Shown: in pieces, positions 22,799 through 45,172 of the stretch | Position numbering within the stretch: the first letter of the stretch is position 1 | How the letters are laid out: every line of letters begins with the position of its first letter | Assembly: GCA_903858875.1 (NCBI GenBank) | Contig: CAIOKP010000121.1 | Span: 1-47,959, forward strand | Direction: 5' to 3' | Origin: an uncultured Sphingomonadales bacterium | GTDB lineage: Bacteria; Pseudomonadota; Alphaproteobacteria; Sphingomonadales; Sphingomonadaceae | Length of the DNA stretch: 47,959 nt | Notes under the pieces: model-generated | The model's database searches: none | Told to the model about the DNA's origin: nothing | Seen by the model: the letters and a program-made list of their open reading frames with translations, nothing else | Position numbers and translations under genes: made by a program

Positions 22799-23479
22799 AT
22801 GAGCAATATCGCAGGCACACCAAAGGTTCCGGGCCCCGGCCCACTGATTACCGATGGCTGGCTCGATCGGGCGTTTCGGCAGGCATCGCCGCGCGCGCTT
22901 GACCGGATCGAGCAGGTGTTGATTGCCGGGCTATGGGTGCTGCTGCTTAATCGGGTGCTGCATTCGTTGAACGGCTATGCGCCGCTGGTGTTGATTTCCG
23001 AGACGGCGGTGATGGTTTTCGTCCTGATTCGGCGGTCGACGCAGGATATTTCATTGCGGTTGGGCGACTGGTTGCTCGCGATTGCCGCCACGGCGGCGCC
23101 GTTAATGATCCAGCCGGGGTTGGACATGTTCCCTCGGCTGGCGCCATTGGGGCTGGCGTTGGTTTTGGGTGGCAATGTGGTGCAGGGTCTGGCCAAGCTC
23201 AGCCTGCGCCGCAGTTTCGGTATCGCGCCCGCGAATCGGGGCGTGAAGAGCGACGGCCTATACCGGTTCGTCCGGCATCCGATGTATGCGGGCTATTTAA
23301 TGGTCCACATTGGGATCATGGTGCTGATGCCCAGCCCGCTCAATGCCGTGCTTTACGCGATAGGATGGTGGGCCCAAATCCTGCGGTTGCGCGCAGAGGA
23401 GGCCTTGTTGGGGCAGGATGCGGCCTATCGCGCCTATGTGCAAAAGGTTTGTTATCGTTTGATTCCCGGCGTTTTTTGA
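22799..23479 (+). CDS. Isoprenylcysteine carboxyl methyltransferase-family membrane protein
   Basis: A 226-residue integral membrane protein. The diagnostic block is G-L-Y-R-F-V-R-H-P-M-Y-A-G-Y-L (about 149-163), followed by R-A-E-E-A-L-L-G-Q-D-A-A-Y-R-A-Y (about 198-213), the AdoMet-binding region of the ICMT/PEMT superfamily; four to five hydrophobic spans precede and surround it. Bacterial members methylate diverse lipid or small-molecule substrates; the true one is unknown. The second ATG (22799) has GGGG upstream and is preferred to 22784. It lies alone between divergent rplJL and co-directional rpoBC, and is followed by a strong terminator. Confidence 0.82.
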   Translation: MSNIAGTPKVPGPGPLITDGWLDRAFRQASPRALDRIEQVLIAGLWVLLLNRVLHSLNGYAPLVLISETAVMVFVLIRRSTQDISLRLGDWLLAIAATAAPLMIQPGLDMFPRLAPLGLALVLGGNVVQGLAKLSLRRSFGIAPANRGVKSDGLYRFVRHPMYAGYLMVHIGIMVLMPSPLNAVLYAIGWWAQILRLRAEEALLGQDAAYRAYVQKVCYRLIPGVF

Positions 23480-23517
23480 TGGTGGCGCGGCCGGTGGTTG
23501 CCGGGCGTTGAAACGAA

Positions 23518-23553
23518 AATGGGGAGCAAGGCCGAGGGGCCTTGCTCCCCATT
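23518..23553. terminator. Strong terminator hairpin after the methyltransferase gene
   Basis: A perfect 16-bp stem (23518-23533 with 23538-23553) and a 4-nt loop, followed by TTTG on the plus strand and preceded by a run of A that gives T's on the minus strand. It insulates rpoBC from the upstream gene. Confidence 0.82.
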
Positions 23554-23605
23554 TGTGTGTGGTGTGCGACGCAGCCGTTCGCGCCTTGCTGCGGCGGGTT
23601 CCAGA

Positions 23606-23634
23606 TTGACAATACCGCCCCCTTGGCCTAGCGC
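23606..23634 (+). promoter_or_regulatory. Candidate rpoBC promoter
   Basis: TTGACA (23606-23611), 17-bp spacer, then TAGCGC (23629-23634), a weak -10. The 309-bp gap before rpoB has no gene and is cut off from upstream transcription by a terminator, so rpoBC needs its own promoter; this is the best match I see. The leader would be about 220 nt. Confidence 0.4.
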
Positions 23635-23862
23635 GCTCACTCCATCGCTTCGAGCAAGGCTGATCCAGCGCGGGGATCGGCTCAAGAACGGAAGCTTCGG
23701 TATTCATCTGACGCAGCAGGCTGCTGGCTTGCCACTCCAACGACAGGGGTGGTGTGCCGTGCGGCCTATTCTGCGTTTATGATGTCGCCATTCCCGCGCA
23801 TGGCAATTTTTCCGGACGGTCGCCCGCGCGATCTTCCACATAAAGAGGCAAGAGCAAGCCCC

Positions 23863-28020
<4,158 letters not shown>

Positions 28021-28113
28021 GGATTGGCGGGCGTCGCCACCGGCGGCGCCTCCTTCCCTCGCTTACGAAATTTCACGTCCAGCGCCCCGTGTGGGGCAAG
28101 GGAACGGCAAAAA

Positions 28114-32424
<4,311 letters not shown>

Positions 32425-32455
32425 GCCTCGAACGCGCCTTTGGGTGAATTGGAAG

Positions 32456-32485
32456 GCCCCGCCGGCGTGATCCGGCGGGGCTTTT
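32456..32485 (+). terminator. Intrinsic terminator of rpoB-rpoC
   Basis: A perfect 10-bp stem GCCCCGCCGG / CCGGCGGGGC (32456-32465 and 32472-32481) with a 6-nt loop and TTTTCGTT after it, 31 bp after the rpoC stop. Confidence 0.88.
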
Positions 32486-32577
32486 CGTTAGGGGCGAAAG
32501 GGAAGCGGACGGCGATTGCCCTTGCGTCTTTCGCTTCCACCCTTCCCTTCCGCCCAATCCGCTCCTAAACCCCCACC

Positions 32578-34239
32578 ATGCCCGATACACTCAAGATCAC
32601 GCTCGCCCAGATGAACCAGTCGGTTGGCGATTTGGCTGGCAATGCTGCCGGGATGTTGGCTGCGCGCGATCGCGCTGCTGTGGCTGGCGCGGACTTGATC
32701 GCCTTTCCGGAACTGCAATTGATCGGCTATCCGCCAGAGGATCTGGTGTTAAAGCCGAACCTTGTCGAACGGGCGGCGGCCGAATTGCAACGCATGGCCG
32801 AACAGACCGCGCATAAAGGCCCGGCGATGCTGGTCGGCAGCGTATTTGTGCAGGATGGCGCGTTGCACAATGGCGTGGCCTTGCTCGATCAAGGCAAGGT
32901 GCAGGCGACGCGGTTCAAGCATGAGCTGCCCAATTACGGCACATTTGATGAAATGCGCCTGTTCCAGCCCGGCCCCTTGCCCGAACCGATCATTTTTCGC
33001 GGTACGATGATCGGCGCGCCGATTTGCGAGGATATCTGGCACCCCAATGTCTGCCGCCATCTGGCCGATTTCGGGGCAGAGATTTTTCTGTGCCCCAATG
33101 GCAGCCCGTATGAGATCGACAAGGATACGCTGCGTATCGATGGCGTGGCCAAGCGTCGCGCATCGGGCACGGGCGTCCCCCTGGCCTATCTCAACCGCGT
33201 GGGCGGGCAGGACGAATTGGTGTTCGACGGCGCGAGCTTTGTCGTCAACGGCGATGGTAGCCTTGCGGTACAGATGAAGGATTGGGAGGAGCAGGAGGTG
33301 CTCACTCGCTGGACCAAGACCGCCAAGGGGTGGCGCTGTGACCGGGGCGAGATTGCCGAGCAGGCGCAGCATCCCGAGGACATTTATTCCGCGATGGTGC
33401 TGGCGCTGCGTGATTATGTGAACCGCAACCGGTTTCCGGGCGTCGTGCTGGGCCTGTCGGGCGGGATTGATTCGGCGCTATGTGCGGCCATTGCGGTCGA
33501 TGCGCTGGGCGCCGACAAAGTGTGGTGCGTGATGTTGCCCAGCCGGTACACCAGCACCGAAAGCCTGATCGATGCGACGGAATGTGCGCATATGCTGGGG
33601 TGCCGCTATGACACGGTGCCGATCGTGCCGGCCGTCCGCGCGTTTGACGAGATGCTGGGGCCGGTGTTCGCCGGCCGCGCGCCCGACCTCGCAGAGGAAA
33701 ATATCCAGTCGCGCATTCGCGGCGTGACCTTGATGAGTCTGTCGAACAAGTTCGGCCCGATGCTGATTACGACCGGGAACAAGAGCGAGATGAGCGTCGG
33801 TTATGCGACCATTTATGGCGACATGAACGGCGGCTATAACCCGTTGAAGGACGCCTATAAGTTGACGGTATTCGCCCTGTCGGCATGGCGCAACAAGCAT
33901 CGTCCGCGCATTGGGCTTGGGCCCGATGGCCCAGTGATGCCCGACAATATCATCACCAAACCGCCGAGCGCCGAACTGCGCCCTGATCAAAAGGACAGCG
34001 ATAGCCTGCCGCCTTACGAGGTGCTCGATCCGATCCTGATGGGGCTGGTCGAACACGAAAAGAGCGTTGAGCAATTGGTGTCCGAAGGGTTCGACCGCGA
34101 TATTGTCAGCCGGATTGAACGACTGCTCCATTTGGCCGAATACAAGCGCCGACAGGCCCCCCCGGGGGTCAAGCTGGGCAGCCGCAATTTTGGCCGCGAC
34201 CGCCGCTATCCCCTCACGCACGCGTTCAGGACTGCCTGA
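32578..34239 (+). CDS. nadE: Glutamine-dependent NAD+ synthetase
   Basis: A 553-residue two-domain enzyme that amidates nicotinate adenine dinucleotide to NAD+. The N-terminal nitrilase-type glutaminase has the triad Glu45 (F-P-E-L), Lys114 (F-K-H-E-L-P-N-Y-G) and Cys150 (I-C-E-D-I-W). The C-terminal synthetase has the pyrophosphatase loop G-L-S-G-G-I-D-S-A (about 292-300), T-G-N-K-S-E, and G-Y-N-P-L-K-D-x-Y-K. Length matches the two-domain type. No good Shine-Dalgarno precedes the ATG; the start M-P-D-T-L-K-I-T-L-A-Q fits the family. gltX starts 12 bp after its stop, suggesting one operon. Confidence 0.96.
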   Translation: MPDTLKITLAQMNQSVGDLAGNAAGMLAARDRAAVAGADLIAFPELQLIGYPPEDLVLKPNLVERAAAELQRMAEQTAHKGPAMLVGSVFVQDGALHNGVALLDQGKVQATRFKHELPNYGTFDEMRLFQPGPLPEPIIFRGTMIGAPICEDIWHPNVCRHLADFGAEIFLCPNGSPYEIDKDTLRIDGVAKRRASGTGVPLAYLNRVGGQDELVFDGASFVVNGDGSLAVQMKDWEEQEVLTRWTKTAKGWRCDRGEIAEQAQHPEDIYSAMVLALRDYVNRNRFPGVVLGLSGGIDSALCAAIAVDALGADKVWCVMLPSRYTSTESLIDATECAHMLGCRYDTVPIVPAVRAFDEMLGPVFAGRAPDLAEENIQSRIRGVTLMSLSNKFGPMLITTGNKSEMSVGYATIYGDMNGGYNPLKDAYKLTVFALSAWRNKHRPRIGLGPDGPVMPDNIITKPPSAELRPDQKDSDSLPPYEVLDPILMGLVEHEKSVEQLVSEGFDRDIVSRIERLLHLAEYKRRQAPPGVKLGSRNFGRDRRYPLTHAFRTA

Positions 34240-34251
34240 ACAGGACGACAT

Positions 34252-35583
34252 ATGACCACTGTTACCCGTTTCGCCCCGTCGCCCACGGGCATGTTGCATA
34301 TCGGCAATATCCGCACCGCCTTGCACAATTGGATGCTGGCGCAGCGTGCCGGCGGGCGTTTCCTGCTGCGTATCGACGATACCGATACGGCGCGCAGCCG
34401 CGAGGAATGCGTGACTGCGATCCGTGCCGATCTGGCTTGGCTGGGGCTGACATGGGATGCCGAGGCGCGGCAATCGGCGCGGTTCGACATCTATGAGCGC
34501 GAATTTGCCAAGCTGGCCGCGGCCGGGCGGGTCTATCGCTGCTATGAAACGGCGCAGGAACTCGACCTGAAACGCAAGGTTCTGCTCGGACGCGGGTTGC
34601 CGCCGATCTATGATCGGGGTGCGCTGGCGCTGAGCGAGGCGGATCATGCGGCGCGCGCGGCGGCGGGCGAGGCGCCGCATTGGCGATTCAAGCTCGACCA
34701 TGATGAGGCGATCACCTGGGTTGATGGCATTCGCGGGCCTCAGCATTTCGACGCCAGGACGATGTCGGACCCGGTCATTCGCCGCGCCGATGGCTCATGG
34801 CTCTATATGCTGCCTTCGGTGATCGACGATGTCGATATGGGCGTGACTCAGATCCTGCGCGGCGAGGACCATGTGTCGAACACCGCGACACAGGTCCAGA
34901 TGTTCACGGCGCTGGGCGCCGCCGTGCCGGGTTTCGCGCATGAGGCCTTGCTGACCGGCACCGAGGGCAAGCTGTCCAAGCGGCTGGGTTCGCTGGGGGT
35001 TGGCGAATTGCGCGAACAGGGCATTGAGCCGGAGGCGATCATTTGCCTGCTGGCGCGGCTGGGTACGTCGGACCCGGTCGACCCGGCACTGGGTGTGGCC
35101 GAATTGGCCGCCGCGTTTGATCTGTCGCGCTTTGGCCGGGCGCCCGCGCGGTTTGACGAGGCGGAACTGGCCCGCGTCAACGCCGCCGTGCTGCACCGGA
35201 TGCCGTATGAACGCGTTGCGGCGCATTTGCCGACCCGCATGGGGGCAGAGGCATGGGACGCGATCCGCCCCAACCTGCATACCGTGGCCGAGGCGGCGGA
35301 TTGGTGGGCAGTCGTGACCGGACCCATCACCGCGCCGGCGTTTGACGAGGAAACCGCTGCGTTTCTGGCACAGGCGGCAGCGGTCGCAGGCGGGCTCGAT
35401 TGGGGCGCAGACGCTTGGGGCGCGCTGACCGGCGCGTTGAAGGAGGCGACCGGGCGCAAGGGCAAGGCGCTGTTCCTGCCGCTGCGTCAGGCGATCACCG
35501 GCATGGATCATGGCCCGGATATGGGCGCGCTGTTGCCATTGATCGGCCGCGATGCGGTGGTCGCGCGGTTGACGGCCGGGTGA
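34252..35583 (+). CDS. gltX: Glutamate--tRNA ligase
   Basis: A 443-residue class I synthetase. The HIGH motif is H-I-G-N (about 16-19) in P-S-P-T-G-M-L-H-I-G-N-I-R-T-A, and the KMSKS motif is K-L-S-K-R (about 240-244). R-I-D-D-T-D is present near 40-45. No zinc-binding cysteine cluster is seen, and at 443 residues it is slightly shorter than the common 470. Alphaproteobacteria often carry two GluRS paralogues, one of which may charge tRNA-Gln for the transamidation route; which type this is cannot be settled here. A Shine-Dalgarno AGGACG precedes the start. It is 12 bp after nadE and convergent with glnD. Confidence 0.93.
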   Translation: MTTVTRFAPSPTGMLHIGNIRTALHNWMLAQRAGGRFLLRIDDTDTARSREECVTAIRADLAWLGLTWDAEARQSARFDIYEREFAKLAAAGRVYRCYETAQELDLKRKVLLGRGLPPIYDRGALALSEADHAARAAAGEAPHWRFKLDHDEAITWVDGIRGPQHFDARTMSDPVIRRADGSWLYMLPSVIDDVDMGVTQILRGEDHVSNTATQVQMFTALGAAVPGFAHEALLTGTEGKLSKRLGSLGVGELREQGIEPEAIICLLARLGTSDPVDPALGVAELAAAFDLSRFGRAPARFDEAELARVNAAVLHRMPYERVAAHLPTRMGAEAWDAIRPNLHTVAEAADWWAVVTGPITAPAFDEETAAFLAQAAAVAGGLDWGADAWGALTGALKEATGRKGKALFLPLRQAITGMDHGPDMGALLPLIGRDAVVARLTAG

Positions 35584-35618
35584 AAGCCACGAGGGACCTT
35601 CCCCTCGCGGCTGATCCC

Positions 35619-38366
35619 TTACGAGGCGACTTCTGCAACTTCCTCCGAGGCGGCTTCCAATAGCCGCTTCTCCACGGACTTCATCCGGCTGCTGCCGTCC
35701 ACCTTGCCACCGAACAAGTCAGTGACATAGAATGTGTCCACTGCTCGTTCGCCATAGGTGGCGATGTGGGCGGAATGCACAATCAACCGCGCTTCGAACA
35801 AGGCGCGGGCGAGCCGGTTGAGCAGTGCGGGCCGGTCGCGGGCCGAGATTTCGAGCACGGTGAAGCGGTTTGATGCGCTATTGTCGAATTCGACACGAGG
35901 CCGCACATCGAAGGCTTCGGCACGGGGCCGGGCGAGCGGCCGCGCGGCCAATTGCGGCAACAGCCGCACCCGGTTAGCCAGTGCATCACCGATCGCGGTC
36001 TTTAACCGGCTCAGCTGGCTATCTTCGGAAAAGGGGCGCCCGAGCGGGTCCTGCACGAGGAAATTGTCGACTGCGGTGCCGGTGCGCGTGGTGTGAATGC
36101 GCGCATCGATGATGTTGCCGCCCGCCAGATGGATGCCGCCAGCGATGCGATAGAACAGGCCGGGGTGATCAGCGGCGATCACCATCACCAGCGTTGCGCC
36201 ACGCGCGGCGTCATAGGTTGTGGTGATCGATAGCGGGGCGCCCTTTGCGTCGTCCAACTGCACCAAATTGCGTGCGATGACGTCTTCTGGCTCTGCAATC
36301 CAATAGGCGTCGGGGAATTGTTTGCCGAGCGTTGTGACCAAATCGCCCCGGTTGCCGAGATGTTCGGTCACATCGGCCTGTTTGGCGGCGATGCGACCGG
36401 CGCGGTGGCGCTCGACATGGCCGAGGCGCAGGCGTTCCTCCGCGCTGGCGTAGAGTTCCGACAGCAATTGGCGCTTCCAGCCGTTCCACACGCCCGGCCC
36501 GACCGCGCGAATGTCGACGATGGTCAGCAAGGTCAGTTGCCGCAATCGTTCGAGCGATTGCACGACGGCGACGAAATCGGTGATCGTCTTCCAATCGGCC
36601 AGATCGCGCTTGAACGCGGTGGCGCCCATCAACAAATGTTGGCTGACCAGCCAGCTGACCAACTCGGTTTCCTCCGAAGTCAGGCCCAGCCGCGGACACA
36701 GTTTGAGCGCGATTTCCGCACCCAGCACCGAATGGTCGCCGCCGCGCCCCTTTGCGATGTCATGCATCAGCACGGCGGTGTAGATTGCCCGGCGCGAATG
36801 GACCTTGGCTATCACTTGGGTCGCCAGCGGGTGATCGGCGACTAACTCGCCCTTTTCGATCTTTGACAGCAGGCCGATCGCGCGGATCGTATGTTCATCG
36901 ACCGTATAGTGGTGGTACATATCGAACTGCATCTGGGCATTCACCCGCCCGAATTCGGGGATGAACCTGCCAAATACACCGCATTCGTTCAACCAGCGCA
37001 GCACCGTTTCGGGGTCCTTGCGGCTGGTCAGCAGGTCCATGAACAGCGCGTTGGCGCGTGGCGATTTGCGCACGGCATCGACCAATTTGGCGTCGCGGCC
37101 GATCTGGCGCATCGTTTCGGGGTGGATTTCATACCCTTCGGCATCGGCGATGACGAAGATTTCCAGCAAGCGCACCGGATCGACCGCAAACCAGTCATCC
37201 CCCGGCGCCGAAATCCGGCCATGGGCGACCTTATACCCCTTCACAGTTTTTGCCCGCCCGCGCAGGCCTGCAAAAAACCCGAGCTTCTTTTTCTTTTCGC
37301 CCTGTTCTTCCAATTGCGCCAGAAACACGCCGGTCAGGCTGCCGACCTGTTTGGCCTGTAGGAAGAAATATTGCATGAAGCGTTCGACCGCGCTCTTGCC
37401 GGGCCGGTCGGAGAAATTCATCCGTTGCGCGACTTGGCGTTGCAGGTCGAAGGTCAGCCGGTCTTCGGCACGGTTGGTGATGGTGTGCAGATGGCAGCGT
37501 ACCGCCCAGAAGAAGTTTTCTGCCCGGCGAAAGGCGCGATATTCGTCCGCGGTCAACAGGCCGACCGCAACCAACTCACTGGAATCGCGCACTTTATAGA
37601 GATACTTGCCGATCCAATACAGCGTGTGCAGATCACGCAGCCCGCCCTTGCCCTCTTTCACATTGGGTTCGACGACATAGCGGCTGTCGCCCAGACGCTT
37701 GTGCCGCTGGTTGCGTTCATGCAATTTTTCGGTGACGAACGACCGTTCGGTGCCAGCGACGACTTCGGCAAAAAACCGTCCCCGCGCCTCGTCAAACAGC
37801 GCCTGATCGCCCCAGACATAGCGGCCTTCGAGCATCGCTGTGCAAATCGTGATGTCCGACTTCGACATCCGCACCATATCATCAAGGCTGCGGCTGGAAT
37901 GCCCGACCTTCAGCGCCAGATCCCAAAGGAAATAGAGCATGGCCTCGATCACTTGCTCGCACCAGGCGGTCTGTTTGATCGGCGTCAGGAAAGTCACATC
38001 GACATCGGAATGCGGCGCCATTTCGCCTCGGCCATAACCGCCGACCGCCATCACGGTCAGCCGTTCACCCGATGTGCGATTGGCCGAGGGATAGACATCG
38101 GTGACGACATGATCGTGAATGATCCGCAACAATTGATCGACCAGAAACGCCTGTGCCGCCGCGCAATCATTCCCCGCGCCGGGTTTTTCCTGCAACCGGC
38201 GGTCGATCTCGATCCGCCCCTGATCCAGTGCGCCGCGTAGCAGTTCGACCACGCGGGGTCGGGCCTTGGCCGCGGTGCCAGCGGTGGCGAGCGCCTCGGC
38301 AATGGCCTCGGTCAAGGCGCGGCGGTCGATTACCGCGCGCTGGTTGGGAATGCGATTGGCGGACAT
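35619..38366 (-). CDS. glnD: PII uridylyltransferase / uridylyl-removing enzyme
   Basis: A 915-residue nitrogen sensor that uridylylates PII when glutamine is low and removes UMP when it is high. Domains in order: nucleotidyltransferase with G-G-Y-G-R-G-E-M-A-P-H-S-D-V-D (about 109-123), GlnD-type helical region with E-P-N-V-K-E-G-K-G-G-L-R-D-L, HD phosphohydrolase with H-H-Y-T-V-D-E-H-T and H-D-I-A-K-G-R-G-G-D-H-S, and two C-terminal ACT domains (D-H-P-G-L-F-Y-R-I-A-G; D-R-P-A-L-L-N-R-L-A-R-A-L) that bind glutamine. All catalytic motifs look intact. The ATG at 38366 is preferred; a GTG six bases earlier is possible. No glnB is adjacent. Confidence 0.95.
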   Translation of the reverse strand: MSANRIPNQRAVIDRRALTEAIAEALATAGTAAKARPRVVELLRGALDQGRIEIDRRLQEKPGAGNDCAAAQAFLVDQLLRIIHDHVVTDVYPSANRTSGERLTVMAVGGYGRGEMAPHSDVDVTFLTPIKQTAWCEQVIEAMLYFLWDLALKVGHSSRSLDDMVRMSKSDITICTAMLEGRYVWGDQALFDEARGRFFAEVVAGTERSFVTEKLHERNQRHKRLGDSRYVVEPNVKEGKGGLRDLHTLYWIGKYLYKVRDSSELVAVGLLTADEYRAFRRAENFFWAVRCHLHTITNRAEDRLTFDLQRQVAQRMNFSDRPGKSAVERFMQYFFLQAKQVGSLTGVFLAQLEEQGEKKKKLGFFAGLRGRAKTVKGYKVAHGRISAPGDDWFAVDPVRLLEIFVIADAEGYEIHPETMRQIGRDAKLVDAVRKSPRANALFMDLLTSRKDPETVLRWLNECGVFGRFIPEFGRVNAQMQFDMYHHYTVDEHTIRAIGLLSKIEKGELVADHPLATQVIAKVHSRRAIYTAVLMHDIAKGRGGDHSVLGAEIALKLCPRLGLTSEETELVSWLVSQHLLMGATAFKRDLADWKTITDFVAVVQSLERLRQLTLLTIVDIRAVGPGVWNGWKRQLLSELYASAEERLRLGHVERHRAGRIAAKQADVTEHLGNRGDLVTTLGKQFPDAYWIAEPEDVIARNLVQLDDAKGAPLSITTTYDAARGATLVMVIAADHPGLFYRIAGGIHLAGGNIIDARIHTTRTGTAVDNFLVQDPLGRPFSEDSQLSRLKTAIGDALANRVRLLPQLAARPLARPRAEAFDVRPRVEFDNSASNRFTVLEISARDRPALLNRLARALFEARLIVHSAHIATYGERAVDTFYVTDLFGGKVDGSSRMKSVEKRLLEAASEEVAEVAS

Positions 38367-38552
38367 GAACACGGCTTTCGGGTGGGGGACTATGGCCTAT
38401 GGCCGATTATGCTGAACTTCCCCTTATCCGCATACTACGGATGCGCCAACTGGGCGATGTGCAGGAAACAGGTGACTTCGGTCGCTGCCCTGTTGTAACT
38501 GCGGCCAAGATATACGCCAACGCCGCCTCCAAACCGACGGAAACGCCACGCC

Positions 38553-39452
38553 ATGCTGATTGATTTGTCCCTTCTGGATGTCATGGCCTCCGCCGCCAGT
38601 GCCGTTCATCACCCGATCTATTGGGCGGATCTCGGGCTGAAGCGCGGCATCGACCTTGGCGTCTTTACGCTGCGCTTTTACTCGCTGGCCTATCTGGCGG
38701 GGATTGTGTTCGGCTATTGGCACCTGTCGCGGATGATCCGCCAAGCGGGCAGCCCTTTGGCGCAGCGTCATGTTGATGACCTGTTTTTCTGGTGTACGGT
38801 GGGGATCATCGCTGGCGGCCGACTGGGCTATGCCGCGTTTTATGCGCCGCAATTGCTGGCCCACCCGCTCGAATTGCTCAAGCTGTGGGAGGGGGGCATG
38901 AGCTTTCACGGCGGGTTGATCGGGGTGACGGCGGCGATCGCGTGGGTGTGCCGGGCGAACCGACTGTCATTTGTCCGGGTGTGCGATTACATCGCGCCTT
39001 GCGCGCCGCTGGGGCTGTTTTTTGGGCGTTGCGCGAATTTCATCAATGGCGAATTGTGGGGGCGGATTGCCGGGCCCGATGTGCCGTGGGCGATGGTCTT
39101 CCCCGGCGCTGATGCCGGGCCATTCGCGCGCCATCCCAGCCAATTGTACGAGGCGGCGCTTGAAGGCCTTGTGTTGGCGGTGGTGCTGATCCCGCTGTTC
39201 TGGCGGACGCGGGCGCGCTGGAGGCCGGGTTTGCTGACCGGCGTGTTTGTGCTGGGCTATGGTTTGGCCCGCTTTACCGTCGAGTTTTTTCGTGAGCCGG
39301 ACGCCCAATTGCAGGATTTTGCCGCGCGAACCCATATGTCGATGGGGCAATGGTTGTGCATGCCGATGATCGCGCTGGGGCTGTTTTTCCTGATCCGCGC
39401 GCTGACCCGGCCGATGTTGGGGGCGGCGGTGCCGATTGACGCGCCTGCATGA
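38553..39452 (+). CDS. lgt: Prolipoprotein diacylglyceryl transferase
   Basis: A 299-residue inner-membrane enzyme that moves diacylglycerol from phosphatidylglycerol to the lipobox cysteine, the first step of lipoprotein maturation. Hallmarks: L-R-F-Y-S-L-A-Y-L-A-G near residue 40, G-G-R-L-G-Y-A-A-F-Y (about 88-97), S-F-H-G-G-L-I-G (about 116-123), the signature G-R-C-A-N-F-I-N-G-E-L-W-G-R (about 157-170), and R-H-P-S-Q-L-Y-E-A (about 191-199). Seven hydrophobic spans are visible. It overlaps the next gene as ATGA. Substrates include the solute-binding lipoprotein encoded at 16585. Confidence 0.96.
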   Translation: MLIDLSLLDVMASAASAVHHPIYWADLGLKRGIDLGVFTLRFYSLAYLAGIVFGYWHLSRMIRQAGSPLAQRHVDDLFFWCTVGIIAGGRLGYAAFYAPQLLAHPLELLKLWEGGMSFHGGLIGVTAAIAWVCRANRLSFVRVCDYIAPCAPLGLFFGRCANFINGELWGRIAGPDVPWAMVFPGADAGPFARHPSQLYEAALEGLVLAVVLIPLFWRTRARWRPGLLTGVFVLGYGLARFTVEFFREPDAQLQDFAARTHMSMGQWLCMPMIALGLFFLIRALTRPMLGAAVPIDAPA

Positions 39453-40494
39453 CTGATGGGGATACGCTGGCGAGCCGGTTTCGGCGGCTGATTGCACTGC
39501 ACGGCCCGATCAGCGTGTCGCTGTATATGGGCGAGGCGAATGCCCGCTATTATGCGTCGCGCGATCCGTTTGGCGTGGCGGGCGATTTCATCACCGCGCC
39601 TGAAATCAGCCAGATGTTTGGCGAAATGATCGGCATCTGGCTCGCCGATATGTGGAGCAGGGCCGGGCGGCCAGACCGCGTGCTCTATATCGAGCCGGGG
39701 CCGGGGCGTGGCACATTGGCGCGGGACGCGTTACGGGTGGCGGCACGGTTTGGGCTGCGGCCAGAGGTGCATTTCATCGAAACATCGCCCCCCTTGCGCG
39801 CCATACAGGCCGAGGCGGTGCCGGGGGCGCACTTCCACGACGACGTGTCGCAAGTGCCGAGCGATGCGCCGATGCTGCTGGTCGCCAACGAATTTCTCGA
39901 CGCGCTGCCGATCCGCCAGATGGTCAAGACGCCGCGCGGCTGGCGCGAAAGGCTTGTGGCGCTGGACGGCGCGCGGTTTATTCCGGTGGCGGGAACCGTG
40001 CCGATGGACGCCGCGATCCGCTCTGAATGGCGCGAGGCCGCGGCTGGCACTATCGTTGAAAGCTGCCCCGCGGCCGCGGCGGTGATGACCGAGATAGGGG
40101 CAAGGCTGACGACGCAGGGCGGGGCGGCGCTGATCATCGACTATGGCCATGCGCAGGGGCAGACGGGGTCGAGTTTGCAGGCTTTGCGCGGCCATGCCCG
40201 TGCCGATCCATTTACCGATCCGGGCGAGGCGGACCTGACCACCCTCGTCGATTTCGCCACCGCCGCGCAAGTTGCCGCCGCGCAAGGCGCCCGCGTGCTG
40301 GGCGTTGCGGGGCAGGGGGCGTGGCTTTGCGCGATGGGGATCGAGGCGCGCGCCGCCGCGCTGGCCAAGGCCGCGCCGGATCATGCCGAGGCCGTCGCCG
40401 CCGCGCTCCATCGTCTGACCGCGCCGGATCAGATGGGGGATCTGTTCAAATTCCTAGGCCTCGCCGCGCCGGGTTGGCCCGAAGGCGCAGGCTT

Positions 40495-40498
<4 letters not shown>
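39449..40498 (+). CDS. MidA/NDUFAF7-family SAM-dependent methyltransferase
   Basis: A 349-residue class I methyltransferase of the DUF185/MidA family. Motifs: G-D-F-I-T-A-P-E-I-S-Q-M-F-G-E (about 44-58), the SAM loop Y-I-E-P-G-P-G-R-G-T-L-A-R-D (about 78-91), E-T-S-P-P-L-R, and A-N-E-F-L-D-A-L-P-I-R-Q near 146-157. The eukaryotic homologue NDUFAF7 methylates an arginine of complex I; the bacterial role may be similar but is not proven. The start overlaps lgt as ATGA, so it is translated with it. Its stop (TAG, 40496-40498) overlaps the convergent gene stop. Confidence 0.88.
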
Positions 40499-44902
<4,404 letters not shown>

Positions 44903-44968
44903 AGCGCGGGCGGGCGGGGGTGATCCCTCGCCCATCCGTTATCGGCGCGGTACGATTGCGCCAAACGC

Positions 44969-45010
44969 ACCAAAGGGCCGCTCCGCTTTGCAGCGGAACA
45001 GCCCTTTGGT
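44969..45010. terminator. Hairpin after the M20 peptidase gene
   Basis: A perfect 10-bp outer stem (44969-44978 with 45001-45010) encloses an inner 5-bp stem CCGCT/AGCGG (44983-44987 with 44992-44996). Plus-strand tail is TTTA after the stem. It can end transcription from both the peptidase and the small minus-strand gene beyond. Confidence 0.65.
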
Positions 45011-45045
45011 TTACCGGCGCGTTAGCCGGTGGGGTTAGGGTCTGT

Positions 45046-45120
45046 TCAGGCCAACGTAAGGGCAAAGAACAGGCCACTGACGCCCAGCGCTGCGGCGAAT
45101 GCCACGAGATTGCGGGTCAT
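45046..45120 (-). CDS. Candidate 24-residue membrane microprotein
   Basis: ATG at 45118-45120 preceded on the minus strand by AGGAG seven bases upstream, the clearest Shine-Dalgarno of any short frame in the window. The product begins M-T-R-N-L-V-A-F-A-A-A-L and is hydrophobic to its end (G-L-F-F-A-L-T-L-A), with one Arg near the N-terminus, as expected for a single membrane segment. TGA at 45046-45048. It stands alone between the peptidase terminator and guaA, with an inverted repeat upstream. The family is not recognised; a very short leader or signal peptide is the alternative. Confidence 0.55.
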   Translation of the reverse strand: MTRNLVAFAAALGVSGLFFALTLA

Positions 45121-45156
45121 GATGTGCTCCTGTGATAGGTCTTGATGGCGGTGGCC

Positions 45157-45172
45157 TACGCTAAATAGCGTA
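45157..45172. promoter_or_regulatory. Inverted repeat upstream of the microprotein gene
   Basis: TACGCT-AAAT-AGCGTA, a perfect 6-bp inverted repeat 37 bp before the microprotein start. It lies in the 259-bp gap to guaA, which also holds GTTGC-GTTTTAT-GCAAC (45244-45260). An operator is plausible; no regulator gene is nearby. Confidence 0.35.
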
